Shown here: piece by piece, positions 14,101 through 29,100 of the stretch
Position numbering within the stretch: position 1 is the first letter of the stretch
How the letters are laid out: each line of letters opens with the position of its first letter
Assembly: GCF_032854445.1 (NCBI RefSeq)
Contig: NC_088300.1
Span: 46,658,984-46,722,983, forward strand
Reading direction: 5' to 3'
Source: Liolophura sinensis
Lineage: Eukaryota > Mollusca > Polyplacophora > Chitonida > Chitonidae
DNA length: 64,000 bases
Position numbers and translations under genes: made by a program
Notes under the pieces: model-generated
Databases searched by the model: none
Seen by the model: the letters and a program-made list of their open reading frames with translations, nothing else
What the model was told of the DNA's origin: nothing

Positions 14101-17100
14101 CCTCTCGTATCTACATTCATCAAGACCCACAACAGCTTCCCTGCTTCAGCAGTCAGGCCAATTTTTAAACTGATACATCTCGTCTATCAGAGATTAGAGG
14201 TCTGTGGCAAGGAGACTAGAAATCAATTCAGAGCTCATTGGAGCATCGTGCCCCGATAACGCTGACCATCTTGTATACATGGCTTTCCTGGTCGCTATCT
14301 ACGCGACTATCCCGAGCGAAATTCTCTTCTGACACACTCTCAACTCTGCAGTCTTTCTCTAAGCCATTTATCAAGCCATTTCCTTCTCATTTCCAATATC
14401 TACTCTATCATGGACTTAGCTGCAAGTCTATAGGGGCCTAAATGACAGGATCGGTGATGAAGAAAACCAATAGGCTCAATCCTTCCCCACCTGTCCTAGA
14501 GAGGGCTGGTTTACAGGTAAGAATCATTTGGTGTGCTATAAATTGATGGCAGGCTCTGGGTGGAAACCAGACAACACACCAACAGGCCTTGTGAAGTGGA
14601 TAATCGAACAGATCATGTGGGAAAATACCTGCAATGAGGCTGGCTTCTCAGGTACATGCCCCGCCCACATCCTGCGCACACCTGTTGCTCCAACGCCCTG
14701 GTAGCCTTGTCACAGACACAGTACATATGTGTGTCTGCATCTATTGTGTGTTATCACTGGGAGATGAGAGTTATGTATAACATCTGCACAAACCCAAGCC
14801 ACTCTTCCTCCAACCAGTATCAAAGTGCATTTAGGCATAATTAGCCAATCAATGGATTTCATGTCACCAGAGACATGAAATACGAATACTAAATGAGCTA
14901 CCAGATTTTTATCAACAAGGTTCCATTTATTAATTTGGCCACATCTTTTGTTCTCAGGCAAGACTGCTGAGGGTTTATTCTCCAATGGGTAGCCGACTCA
15001 GACATGGGCCTTCTTTACTGCATCACAAGTGCAATTTGTCGACATAAAAGGTTTTATCACAGGGTCTGGGTGTTTGTTGACAAAGATTACTTGGATATGG
15101 CTCTCTAATGGCTATCAGCACATTTGCCACAGCTATATCAGTGCTTCCCTCTGCCATTGTTCTCTGCCAGGAGAAGATCCCCTACATACTTCTCTCACAG
15201 TCTTGTCATCTCCATTCACAGAATCTCCAATGGGCCGCCATCCATACACTGTTGCTATGGTTGCATTTTCCTGCATTAATAATTCAAACAAACTATGCCT
15301 CCCCTTTGTCTGCCTATTTGACCAGTCCGTCCTTCTTCAAGGCCTTTTACCCCCCAGGATCTCTTAGAAAATTCCAAAATTTGTGCTCGGGCAACATAAC
15401 ATATAACCCAAGTTGGAAACCCTACGGGTGACTTTTTCTTGGCTCTAATCCCCATGGCCTCAAGACCAGCTGCAAGAACCCGTCCAAAATGCAAATGGAA
15501 GTTTTAATTTTGATCAAATATTTACTGTGCTGATCGATTAATGATACAAGTATGGCACCCTCGAAGCAAACATGAGAAATACAAGCTTGGGGTATTGTCT
15601 AGGAGAAGAGCTTGGCCAGCACCCGACTGTCTCTTGGGGTACACAATGGCCAAGGGAGGGGAAAATTACTCTGCATAATAGGAATCAATTTCACAGTTAC
15701 ATAATTGACACATCTGAACAGGAGGACGAACCCAAACAGGGCGTCTTTGCCTTGTGTGTTCTGCCAGGTGTGGAGGGTGCTCGGGTTAGCATGGGACTGC
15801 TCTCTTTGTCTATGATCCCTTCACGCCGATAACCCTCCAACGTTTATCACCATTGTCTGCAAAATGAAATATCCTGACGTGAAATAATGTGGAGATGGAT
15901 AATAAACACAACTCCCAAGCCTCTTTGTGAGAACCCAGAAAAAGTAGTCCCTGGGTAAAGGCTCTTATCTGAGGGTAGTGAGAGCAAGCATGCTCCCCCT
16001 TTCCCCCACCCTTATGCCATTCCAAGTCCATCAGGGTAATCAGCCCTAGATTTAAATAGCATTACAGCCAGCCTTTGTCATCAGCCACTGGAGAAATGAA
16101 AATATTCACAGAGCCTTGCCCATGAGTGTAGTCAAATATTTTCCCTTCATGTTGGTTCCTGTGGTAATGTTGGCCTTCAGTCATTAATACAGTTACCATT
16201 TCTGTTTGCTCAGGCAGCCTGGTCAATTAAAGTTACAAACTTTAGCTCTGATCTATCCCTACTGGAAACATAGTGGCTTAATAAGTGTGCGACTTCCACG
16301 GGCTGTGTTCACTTTGAAAACATTCGTACACAGTATCAGTGTGAATCTAAGGCAGTTCTCATCAACCTAAGTCAATACAGCAGTTCTCAGGGTTTTTCTC
16401 CATCAGTTCATTATTCTTATTGATTTTTATTGTTACACAGAATAGTAGACATAATGCTGGGAAAAGCAACACCTTAAAATTGATCTGAAGATTCAGAATA
16501 TAACCCAACAAGGCAAACTTTTTTTAAAAACAGCATAGTTAAACAGTTGAGGTGATAAGGCCCATAGACAAATACTCAGAACTTAAGAGTGTCTAGCTAT
16601 TAAAAATCATTTCTAATATATATGAGTGAGTTTTAAAGGACAGATACATGTACACGCTGAAAATATGAGTTGACAATTACTGGATGATGTTAATGTTACT
16701 GTTCTGCAAAAATGTAACTGTTTAGGGAATGAAGGCAAGTAGGAGTACATGTATGTCAAGATCACATCTGAATTACACCTTTTTCAAATCTATGATGGGT
16801 GGCAGTTTTTGTTATTATGCTGCATACCACAGAGTTATGGCCAAATGGTGACAGGAGTAAACCCCATGCTAACAGTGACAATTAGTGTCCAGAACAGGTC
16901 GTAACGGTTAACCATGTTTGCTATAAAATGTAAGGCAGACAGCATAGGACCAGGGCCGGGAGTGTGTGGCACTGGGTCAGGCTGTGGACAGATGCCCTGG
17001 CTCAGGCCTACACCCGCCTATTACACCCTCCATTACACCAGGGCTGTGTTCCAAGGAGTGAGCCAGGACCTTTATGCTGTGAAACTTGACCTGCTGATAA

Positions 17101-20100
17101 TGTACTGACAGATTATAACATAACACCTCTGCTCTGTGGGCTGATGAAAACATGAGAGAAAGCAATCCATCAGAGCCAGCAAAGGTACCCAAGCACCTCA
17201 CCCTGTGAGATTGGGGGGGGGGGGGGGGGGGGTATGGGGAGGGTGAGGGCTCCTGTTATGAACCTAGCAGTGGTGGACACAGAGGAAAAGCGACTTCATG
17301 ATTTCTACTCCAGACTAGGAGAACCTTCCTCTTAACATGGTCATGTCAGCCCAACCAATTACACATCAGGGAAAATAAAGAGGAAGTAGGCAGGCAAAAT
17401 TTCCTCAAGTCTCTATGGTAACTCACTTTTGTGATGTGAGGGCGATCAAGTGAAGAGAAGACAGAGAAGATATCATTATCTGTGTCTGTCCTTTTTTGAA
17501 CCTAGACCTTCTCAAATTTTGCCATCACTGGACAGCAAGCCAAATGACAGGGCTCCTGGGTTATACCTGTCTGGGCTGAGAAATACCACAACTTCAACAG
17601 ATGATGCCCCAAATGACAGCACACAATGATGATGCAACACTGTATTAAAATGTGTCTTTCTTCTTGATGACGGTCATTGTCTTATGTCATGTATGGGACC
17701 CCTAGATGTCAATCCATTGTAAATGACAGTTGCTTTACCTATCTCAGATTTGGACTAGCTTTACCCTCATGGTGATAAACTGTGTGTCTTGCCATGTCTT
17801 GTCTTTCGGGTCATAACTGCCCCTAATGTTACCCTTACTGGAGTATGCTACTACATAATTAAAGCCCCTCATGGGGCTCCAAAGGTTGTGGGGGGGGGGG
17901 GGGGGGGGGCAGACTATGACTTGTCTCTGAGAATGGTCAACCCTTGGTAACCCATTATTCTTTCCTTCTTGTCCACTGATTCCTTTGAGATCCATCCAGA
18001 ATCCCTGCAGATTATTAATTAACATCTACCTAAGTGCGGCATGTCAAAGACTGATCACGACCCGGAAGAGGTATCATCTCTTCCTGTGGGGCATCGACCC
18101 TTAAGACTTCCGGAGGCACAGACTTGGTCAGGGGTCATCAATCTCCTGGAGCTGTAGATGGCAGTGTCCATCATTAGCCAGCAACACTCAGTCTTCCCAG
18201 ACCTCCGTAAATAGTCCAGACACAATGCACCATTCATCAGGCCAGCAAATCTCCTAGTCTTTGTCCTTTCTGTTTATACCAGTGTTCAACGTGGAACCAT
18301 ATTAATAACTCCTCTCAACTTCTGCAGCAGTTTTCAGTCAATTAATAAAGAATTTGTTGGGCCAAAGTGTCATTATTTCTGGCTGACGTGGCAGGCTTCA
18401 AGGAAGGGCTGCAGTAAGTAAACAGCCCTGAAATTACTTGACATCCTGCCTGTCAGCACCCATTCAGCCACACAAGATAAATCATCGCTCTTTACAGCCA
18501 AATGCATTCGATAATACTGTTACAGGTGATTTAATGACAAAGGGCTACCTGGATGGAATATAAACTACTGTGGCATAATCACAGCCTTCAACTCAAAGGC
18601 AAGATCCTTGAAATTACTGCGATTAACCTGCACAACTGCAGGTGCTATAAATTTCCTTCTGCTATTGCGAAGCTGGTTGAGATTTCGGGGATGTAATAAC
18701 GCCTGAGATTTGTGACAGCTGAAGGGCTCAGCCAATGTCCCGTTCTCACCATTAAGCCAGTCTATCACCTCTTCTGTGTGGTGAGACCAGCCACACCTAG
18801 CACTGCTTCAAGTCCACTCATTTACATATCACTTGTTAATGATTATGGTAATTAGCTAGGAAAAGCCATCTGAATTTGCATCTGACAATGGAAAGTATGG
18901 ATTCCATCACTTTAATAAATGAAAACATGTTAAAAGTAACATCAGTCACCAAGACCTGTGTAAAAACATCAATTTCCCTTTTGCTTCACTAGTCTATTCA
19001 ATAAAACTTTCTTTTGTCTGTATGCAGATTGAAGCACTGCTTTAATTGATATTTGCATCAATTTAATATCCTTAAAGCCAAATAACCTTCCCTCAGACAG
19101 GGCCCCTGTTTAACCCCCTCCTTGTTTTAAGGTAAACACTATACCCACAGGAGGGGCTGTATGTAGACACTGTATCATCTAGTACAGCTGTTAGGAAACA
19201 TGATAACTCTAATCTGGAGTTAATTGGCCTAGAGTATATGGGGGGGGGGGGGGTTAACTAGCCTAACCATTGCCCTGCTGGGCCCTCACAGGCTGGGGTT
19301 ACCAGTTTAGGATAACCATATGTTTGACTGTCAATTAGCTGTCAGATACGCCATACTGGATCCACATCACCACAGCATAAATCATAGATAGGTATTAGGC
19401 CAGCAATTATCTGAGAGGTGGGATCGGGGTAGGGTCATCTGACAACTCTATATGATCCAGTCTACATCCACCTTTATCACTGGTGGTAATCTCTCTCTAC
19501 CATATCATTTTGTGTCTGACATTTAACTACTGGAGACATAGACTCCAGAGAATGGCTCCTTTGCCCCAGACAAGCATATATGTGTCAATTCTCAAGTGAT
19601 GGGATGTGAAATATTTTTTGAAAAAGCGCCTGTGCTGCTTGTAAGGCTTTTGTACTACTTGCTATGGTTTGTACCGAAACCACCACCACAGCTTTCACAG
19701 AAACCTTTTTACAATCAGTCACTCCTAAGAACCTGTTTTGTCACTATAGTAATCAATTCACTGCACCACATTACCAAACTATAATACATTTCTTAACTTC
19801 CACCACAGCATTCACAGAAAGCTCTGTACCTTCCACCAGTGACTTCTAGAGTGACTGCCAGAATTTCCATTTGACTATAAAGTAACCACCAATTCATCAA
19901 GTGAAACTACTAAACCATGCTCATTAAATTGATCAAAAAACAAAAACATTTGGCTGATTTTTTTCTTGTTCAAGTCAGCCTGTCCTGGATTGTAAATAGT
20001 GTTACTCAGAAGAACTCTGCTTGACCTTGTCCCCATCCCCCATTTATCCCCCTGGGTATTTACACAGTCACTACACAATTCACACAACCAATGGAGCAAA

Positions 20101-23100
20101 TCATAGCCATGCATCATTATCATGGCTTTTTGGCAGAGGAAAGTAATATATACCAGGAATCGATGCCAATGCAAACACAACATTTTTCAAGGTAAATTGT
20201 GTTAATTTCTGTAAAAGTGTGGGCTGAAGAGTTTCAGATTATGAAGTATTTACCCTACAGTCCAGCTACCTTTCCGTATGAACCAAGACGACAAGTTTAT
20301 GGTGACTTATGCCCTTAAAATAATGAGTAGCTGGGCACAAGAACTTCACGCTGCATTGCCAATGTTAACTCTACACCTACTCCACAGCTCTTTTTAAATC
20401 TCCGTAATCACACGCTGGTATCAGGTTTGTCTAATATTTAATTTCTCTGCAACATTCAACCTTCCCAGATAATGACTGTGGTAAGATTGGCAGAAACCCT
20501 GGAAGTTGTGTAAAGAAACCACTGGCAATGGAAGGAAATAGAGTAAACATGAAGAAAGCCTAATTAGCCCATTGCCTTCTGGGCACTGTTTGCCACCATA
20601 AATATCTCACTGGAAACACAGTCAGGTCAGAGTTAAGTGGTCAGTCAACTACTGACCCTCTGGTCAGCATCTGATAGAGATTTAACCATCTCAACTCACT
20701 TGATACTAACTTAATCCTACATTTTCTTCTTTAAGTAAATATTATCCAAGAATCACAAGTCCAAAAATCTCACAGCTCCACTTTGTTCATTGGTTGCCAA
20801 TCTGCCAAATGTGCATGATGTAGAAAATCATGACAATTCCTATTTAGAATAAATCCTGAATGAACACATGTCCAAAATCCGAGTAGGTATTGAGACACGA
20901 AACATTTATAACCATGGCTTTGATATATTATTTTATTGCAAGTGAAATTACCATAATTGATTGACACTGACATGGAAGCCATGGGTATGGACAATGAGAA
21001 TCAGTTCTGCCGATGTAGAATTTACCTTCATTTGGATGTATGCCTCTCCAGGCTTTAACAGCTATCTGACGCAAGGCAAGCCCTGTGATAGATTGCAGAA
21101 TTTATAATGCATGGTCAGCTTTTTGTGCCAAATTTATGAGTCATTCTGGTTTGTAAGATGGACCAGAACACACCAGTCTCTGGGCAGTACTTGACATCAT
21201 TTGTCAGAGTAGCACCATCTATGTTCTGACAATACCACTGGGCTCTCTGTTCAAAACCACCAGCTCAACATATCAATATTCTCCCGAATCATTTCTTTTT
21301 TTTTTTTCATCTGCTGCATTTGGTTGTCTATAAATCTGCATCAGAATCAGTTATACTCAAACCGTGGTCTCTGGCCAAATTGATGCTATACAACCCAGAA
21401 CTTCAATGGTGATAAGTTATCATCTAACATCATCCAATAACCTGTGGCAGCTTAACAATGAGATGAAAAAATCCAAAACAAAAAATAAAAAGACTGCTAA
21501 ATGTCATCAGGAGAGGTTAATCAGCCTCCAATGTGGCATTTTTGAGAGGAATAAGTTAGCATAATTGCTTTCTTTTGCCTTAAAGTTACAGAACTGCATG
21601 GTGAGGTTTACAGGTTGTTTTAATCATTACTTAATTTTTTGAATATTTTAACAAAAATTTAACCAAAAAAAAAACCATTTAAACAAAAAAGAAACAGATT
21701 TAAATCAGTGTAAGTTTGAAATTTTAACCAAATCATGTGCATCAGTGCTTTGTACATTCCCATTTTACGGTACACAAAAACCTCAGTGTCTTTTCATCAC
21801 AATTTAAATTATTTTAAGGCATTCTATTGATTGTTCAATTAGAGGTCAGACATGTAATCACACCATCTGAAGGCCACAGTCTCATTAACAGCCACTATTT
21901 CACTCTGATGTAATTACTTTATTTCACTCCGCTGATGAAAATGAAATTTGGCTGCACCTATATGTGCGAGACTTACGCGGTCGCCTTAATTACGTGGGTT
22001 GTTGGTAGATTGGGGTCAGCACAGGGCAGAACTTCCCTGCCAGGAAACGCTGAAGTGATTTAATGGACCTAGCTTTACCCCTCCCTACACTTGACCCCCT
22101 CTGGCTGGGACATGATGTTTCATGGACAATATACCAGCATGATTATGTACTTTAGGAAATTTTTCTCTGACCAAGACCAGGATCTTCCAGCAATTAACAC
22201 AATTGGTGGTTGACCGCTGTGATCTCAGTGAGCCACCAGGCCAGGCAAATTCTGGAGATAAGCACAAATCCACCTATGTTTTGTTTCCCGTGACGACAAC
22301 GGCTAAACTGAACAACCCATTTCAAGCTTTTGTTCCAGCTTGTTTCCTGAACCCGGCGCTGGCAAAGGGCTGTGCCAACATAATCCACGATGTCCATGTT
22401 CAACTGTACGCTTCCACCAGCCAAAACCTTTTATCCAGCATTCCAAACCTCATTCAATCCAATTACATTAGCTGTCTCTACCCAACACACTTCATCATTT
22501 TTATCCTGTATCCCGCTTTTTTTTTTGTCCTTTTTTTTTCCTTTCCAAGCAGTCTACATTTACTGGCTATCTTTTGGCAATGTTACTTGTAATTTACGAT
22601 TGTCCTGGTTTAACATCTTATGGGGACAACCAATTCTGGCAACCCGTCCCTGATCGATGGAAGCCCTGGGTTTGGTCCTAACAAAAGACACAGTTTGGCA
22701 GGGTGGTGCTACAAGCCAAAAACAAATAAGTATCCTGGTAATGCGAATGTGAAAGCTGTTCAGTGGCAGGATACCTGGGTTCTGGCCATTCACGGGCATG
22801 ACAGCTAGACAACTGCTGAGTAAAAAACAGGGGCACATAGTGGAAGAGAACTCACGGATGTACTGGGGGTGGTACAGGAAGTCCTGCCCTGTCGTGGAAA
22901 TTGCCACATGACAGCTGGCTCGAATTTCTGGGAAACTGTCATGTTTTTGGGGGGTTTTTTTTAGCAGATTTGGGTTTGTCATTTAATGGAAAGCTATACT
23001 GTCTTCTGAGGACAAGAAAATTATACTACCTGTGGTATTAGGGACTCCTGTGCATTCCTGCTTCACAGATTTTCTGCATGAAGCTTTGTTATATATGTTC

Positions 23101-26100
23101 AAACTTAGGGGTTAACTAACCTTGTTAGGTTATTGATGCATCTTGGCTCAGAGACAATTGAGAAAACTTTATCATTCAGGCTAAAAGATATAATGAATGT
23201 GACCAAACTTACCAAAAGGTAAATTAAAAGTATATTAAGAACTTAAAACTGGTACAATTAGTTAAACTTAGTCTGGTATTGAGATTTAAGTCATCAAACT
23301 CTTAATACATTTTCTCTTAAGATTTTAATGACATTTAAAATTTCTACAAACTTTATTCTGGACTGATGTCACAATTCATCTAAAGTGGTCCACCTTGATA
23401 CAATAATTTGTGTTTAAAGAGCTACCTTTGTTCGAAAGTAAAAACCTGTCAGGTTGTACAATAAAATTTTCCCCTTTTCATTCAACTATATGCAATAAAA
23501 TGGAGGCAGTTACAAACTTCAGAAAAAAAATTGATTTTTGCACCTGAACATATAGTTGAAATTATCAGCAAATGAAGACTACAGGAATCGGTAATCTGAG
23601 GTGACCTTATCATGCAGTAAGCGGGAATCTGAAGTAATGGTTATATCAGCATGAATCAATGATAAGGATGGGAATAGAGCATTGTGATCATAACATATTG
23701 GGGACCAGTATACTGTAAACAAGGCTGGGTAAACAGGCAGCAGTTGGCACACCTGTATTTGAGGGGAGAGAGAGCAGCTGTCTAGGAATGGGGAGGGTGA
23801 TAACAGACACAGGCTAGGGATATATGCCAGGCGATAAAAAAACTCACAAACAAGTCACATATTGGAAGCAGTCAGATAAATGAAAAACATCCCAGAACAC
23901 AGCCTTTCTCCACCACCACAACAATGTGATGTGGTGTTTTTGTTGCAGAAGAAATGCCAGAATGTCCTGTCCACCTTGCCCGCCACATGCCAGCCTAATC
24001 TAAGCCAGTGCCCTGCCAGGCCAGCAGTCTGCTACTGCCAAGTCCTCTCCTCATCCCCTCCTCCCCTTACTGTCTCCCCAAGAACAGACCCATCCGTCAA
24101 CCTGTCCCTGATCCTGTACTCCTCAACCACTGTCTGCATACTGATATCCATCTACGCAACATTTTACGGTCTCCAAACTTCGCTCTCACATATTCTACTG
24201 TATAATATATTACCTCAATTTTCCCCTCATATGTTTCAATATCAGGAATCAGTAATCAAGATTCTGCTTCTTGATGTTCTCCTTCAATAGTTCCTAATCC
24301 AACTTGTGCAGGTCAAACCTGGTTAGCCATCTGTACCAAGTACAGATTGCATCAGATCCACAATGGAAAACTGGATCTGAAATTTCCATAGCTTTGGAGG
24401 ACAACAGCACATGAACGTCTGTTTCGACGCATAGATTGAATATCTTTATAAACTGATGCAGAAATAATGTTTCCCATTTCCTTAATATTGACATTTGTAG
24501 AAAGCACTCTCTTTCATAGGTATGGGAACACATTTATACTTAGCAGGCATTTAGGGTTGTGTTCACATTCCAAAGATTTGTCCATCACAAGATATATGTA
24601 CTTTACTATAAAAATCAAGCACAAACAAGGAGAAATTAAGTCTACATTCTTTCTTTATCTGTTACAGTATGTGACGATTATTTCATACCATATAAAGCCA
24701 ACTGCAAGGTAAACCTATATACCACTGCCCAATTAAACATGGGACACATTTAGCCCATTTCAGTTGTAGTAAGGAACAGGAAAGAAAAAAAAAACAACAG
24801 CTAAAACAACACAAGTTAAGATTAGTATGTGTTATCGCTGATCAGAATGGCACTCGATGGCAAAACCTGTGCCAGATCTTGTTTCTGTGTAGGTGCGAAA
24901 TGTTTTCCCCAAACCACACTGTTATACTTAAGATGAAACTGGTTTAGAAACCAGAGAAGATAACCTGGAGAAAAAGTAGCTGGTAAAACACAACTACAGC
25001 TCATATAGCTGTTAATGACTACAGACCCCTCTACAAGACTGTGTTACAATCTGACTTCCATGCCCCAGGCCCATTTGCTAAATTCTACATAATGAAAACA
25101 TGTTATTTTAAGCTTTCAAAATATTTGTAGGCAAGCAGAAAAAAGCCCTTCTTCTGCAGCTAATGAAGTGAAAGGAGTGAAGAAATGTTGGCAGAAGAAG
25201 CCTGCATTGGCTATAAGGTTGACTGGAAAGCCAGAAGGGGCCTGGGCATGAGAAAACCAGATGTCCTATCTGCTGTTTGCATCTCCATTTGTTGCCTAGT
25301 AAAGCTGTAATCCTCTCATTAAAGCTGTCACAGCTAAGATAGGCTGGGCTAGAAAAGAAAATACCTCCTTCACAGAAGAATTCTTCACATCCTTCAGCCA
25401 TGTTTATAAGGCGCTGGTCCCCTGCTCAGATTGGACAATGGCAGTATCTTACAGACTATCTCCTCAGTCCTTCCTGTTTTTTCAACCTTTGATCAGGCGA
25501 TTGAGCTCTGACAAGTAACACAGTTATGCAAGCCCTTTCCGTGTTTATTTTAGCTAAAATGTCTCAAGAAATTTTCAAAGTGTTGCCGGCTGAATCGGCT
25601 GTAAACACACATTCAGACAACATTTTACATGTAAATGGTTTCAGCCCAAACTACTGTTACACACAAATGTACTAGAATCCTGCTCTCATATTTATTCCCT
25701 TGTTAATTGCAGACACGATTGAAATACCCTGTCTGTGGTATGACACATTCTTCACCTAAGTAAAGGCCACTTTGGTTCACTGAACTTCACACACAGCAGA
25801 AAAAGAGATATCAAATAACTCATTTTTCTTTTCCACTGAATGTCAATGTCCTGTATTCCGCTCGCATTTCTCATCTGTTGTGCACCTTATAAATGGCCAT
25901 CCCTTTGTATACAAGATAAAAGAAACAGATAATTGGTGTTTTCCTGAAGTTGACAGACTACTGTCTACATGGATTACTTAGTCGTTATTCTAATTGGCAG
26001 AGCTATAATATAGTTGGATGTGACCAATGTATAAGCCAGCATCAGAGGCTTGCTTCCCATGTCCAGAGCCTGATTATTACAGACTGGCACTGTCTTTTTC

Positions 26101-29100
26101 CCCACAATAATAGCTGACCAGTCAGGAAATCCTGTCATTATGTACACAAAAAGCCTTTTTGTCATCCAATAATTAGTCGAAGATAAAGACTCTAAATGGC
26201 TAGGACATGATGTTCTCAGCTCCAAAAGACTTGTTGAACAATTTGAGGTAGGGCTGTGCATACAAGACATCTAGCTCATCTAATGTGATTTATTACAACA
26301 TGCTGTACACATACGCGCTCATACCTACAAATGTGGCAAGTCTGTTTAATGAGTCTCATCCATCTGGAAGGTGTGTTAATTGCTGATTGAAATATCAACA
26401 GCATACTCCTGAGAGATTCACAACTCAATTTTTCTGATGTCCAAAATATCAAGTTTGATGTTATCTCAAATTAAATGGAATGTTTACAGCCCAATTGTAG
26501 CATATACAGAGATCTGAAGCAAGATACGTGCAATGCATATATATGTAGTACTTGCAGTTTTGTTTTATTAACTGTGCGTGTGTGTATTGTGAACACTTCC
26601 ATTGGAAGAGACTGTTCGCCAATGTATATTGGGGGACAGGCACTAACGAAGGCCGTGCCCCTTGATTATTATCCTATCAGGCCTCTGATGAGCACCCTGA
26701 CCACTCGGCACCTTTCCCGAGGATTCAATTCCCTCCTAACATCGGCTATTGTTCGCCACACATATCGGAATTCTGCAATCTGCAGATATGGAATTAGGCA
26801 TCATGCTAGCCAGCTGGAGTTGGCAGGCTTCAGTCTGAAGTTGTAACCCTGCTCTGGAAGCATTGTAGAGGAATGTCGCTTTGGTGTGTAGGTGTCCCTT
26901 ATTAACACTGTCCTAGGGCCTCCCTTGATGCCCGCTGGATAAGCTCTACGTCAGATTTACCCACATCCACAGACTTTTGGCTATTGTGTGCATGGGACAA
27001 GTATGAGATGGGCCAGCAGGTGGTTGTGTCAGCCTCAACGCCAGATCCTGTGTCTGGAGAGCCTATAACCTCTGGGGGGTCCATTCAGCCTTTATGCCAG
27101 ACAACCATATTAATATGGCTACAATATCGCCTATCACTTCACGTCTATTGTAGGAAAACAAGGGACTTTTTATCAGAGGACAATGGTATTGTACATACTC
27201 CTCAGGAGCTTTTGTAAAGACCGGAGACATCCCTGATCCCCTTGGTCTTGTCACCAGCTGTAGGAGGCCGGATTGCTCATATTATCAGACATTTACGTGT
27301 GCAAAGATTAAGCAGGCCACAGATCTCAGTGTTAACAAAACCATCTCCAGTGTGCACTGGAAATAGCTCACTCAAGGCTTTAATACATAAGTGTGGAATT
27401 TCTCCAGATGCAAACCGCTTGTCATTCAGTTGACTAATGACTTGTTCAGTACTACTTTTTGGTTTGATGCTTCTTCATAACAAACCCACTTTCACAGAGA
27501 AGTACTGTACTTCACCTAAAATTTTAGAGCCAAAACATAAATGTTTACAGTGGATCAAGTATTCTTTTTTTGCTGAAAGTGACATATTTTTCCAGAAGGA
27601 TATCATCGTACTTTCCTAACAAACATAAAAACACCTTTTTCCAAGATGAAAAGAAATCTAAACATCAGGCAAAGTGAGTAAACTGCAGGAAATTTTAGGT
27701 CAACTACTGTAACTCTGAACTAGTTTGCGGTCAGGAAACACAGCTATTTTACACAAAGCCATAAAAACACTTGGTAACAGTATTGGCCATTAATGTTTTG
27801 TCCACTGATATAAATGGCATGGCCAGTGGAATGGTTAGCGTGAGAGCAATGGCCGCTGTTTCCCCTGCCATGAATTTACCTTGGTTGTTCAGCATGATTA
27901 CAGAGCTGTAAATACTCCCTAGACTCCCACTCCTGAATACTCTCGCTACAGCTAGTACAGCTTTGTCTACATGTACCAGCGAATACGCCATCTGATGACC
28001 ACTGGTCAACGGTCATCCCTGACATAAGTCCCCATTCACCACCAGGGAAAACGAAATGTCACAGGACCAATCTGCAAGACGCTCTCACTTGGCTTCACAA
28101 TTAATAGCACACTATTACATATTTGACGGCTACCACGTATTAGTATGCAAGTCTCTTCTGTCCATGTCATTTTCTTCAGGGACAGTCGATGGAGTAATTA
28201 TAGCGACTGCCATTGGGAAGGCCAGTTGGAACATTAGCTTCTCTCTGATTACACCGTGTACCAGGTTGTCAGGAAGAACCCTAAGCCAAAGCCAGTCTCA
28301 ACAAAATACCATATTTCATGGCTACTTTAATGCAGGCTTATCTCTTTCCCATGCACCAGTAATTCTGCCAGAAGCTGGGTTTGGATCGCCGCATCAATCC
28401 CAACAATAAACACTCCCTTTCAATCCACAAATAATACATTTTGTACTGCCTAAGTGACTTTAAGGAGACTGCTAAATAAAGCTTGTTGGAGCATTTTAAT
28501 GACGGAAGATTCGTATTGATCCTTCTTTCTAATACCTTTTTTTTTTGCACAATTTTTTTTTTTTTTGGCATGGCAACATATTGCGTTTATTGCTGTACAA
28601 CAGCAATATTTTCCTCCACAAACCATATTTAATGCTTCGCCTGCCTAATGGAACAAGCAACAACACATCCTGGCGAGGAAAAAAAGCTGCTATTAATGTG
28701 CTGAAAATATGACTTTCTAATGAAACTGAAGAAACGAACACCTCATCGACAGATAGAAAGGTTTTATAAGTCATTTATTTTGCCATTTATGGATGATTAC
28801 CAGCCATAAAAAGAAAATAAAACTCAACACTTTCAATGAGATTTATTTGTAAATTGTAATTCTGTACACGTAAATGCATACAGCACTTTCTCAAAACAAT
28901 CGTATCGATTTTTATAGATACCTGTTCTTGGAAAACAGCCATGTTTTCAAACAAATAGACCATCTATGTGTACACGTAATTCTATCTACAGTGTATCTGT
29001 TTACAACACTGTTTTACAGATACAAGCATATACATGGACTAAAGTGCATACTGTAACCATATCACTCCAAGATACATGTAGTCATACCTCATCCCATGAC

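Noticed and set aside
19675-19835. Two CCACCACAGC-TTCACAGAAA segments about 118 bp apart
   Set aside because: Only two copies with mismatches. Too little to call a repeat family.
22203-22982. Longest open frames of the window (129 codons on +, 140 codons on -)
   Set aside because: They overlap on opposite strands, show no recognisable motif or protein-like composition, and lack splice context. They look like chance openings.
23880-24290. 136-codon open frame on the + strand
   Set aside because: Pro/Ser/Leu-rich because of CT-rich DNA. No domain, no homologue I recognise, and no splice signals.
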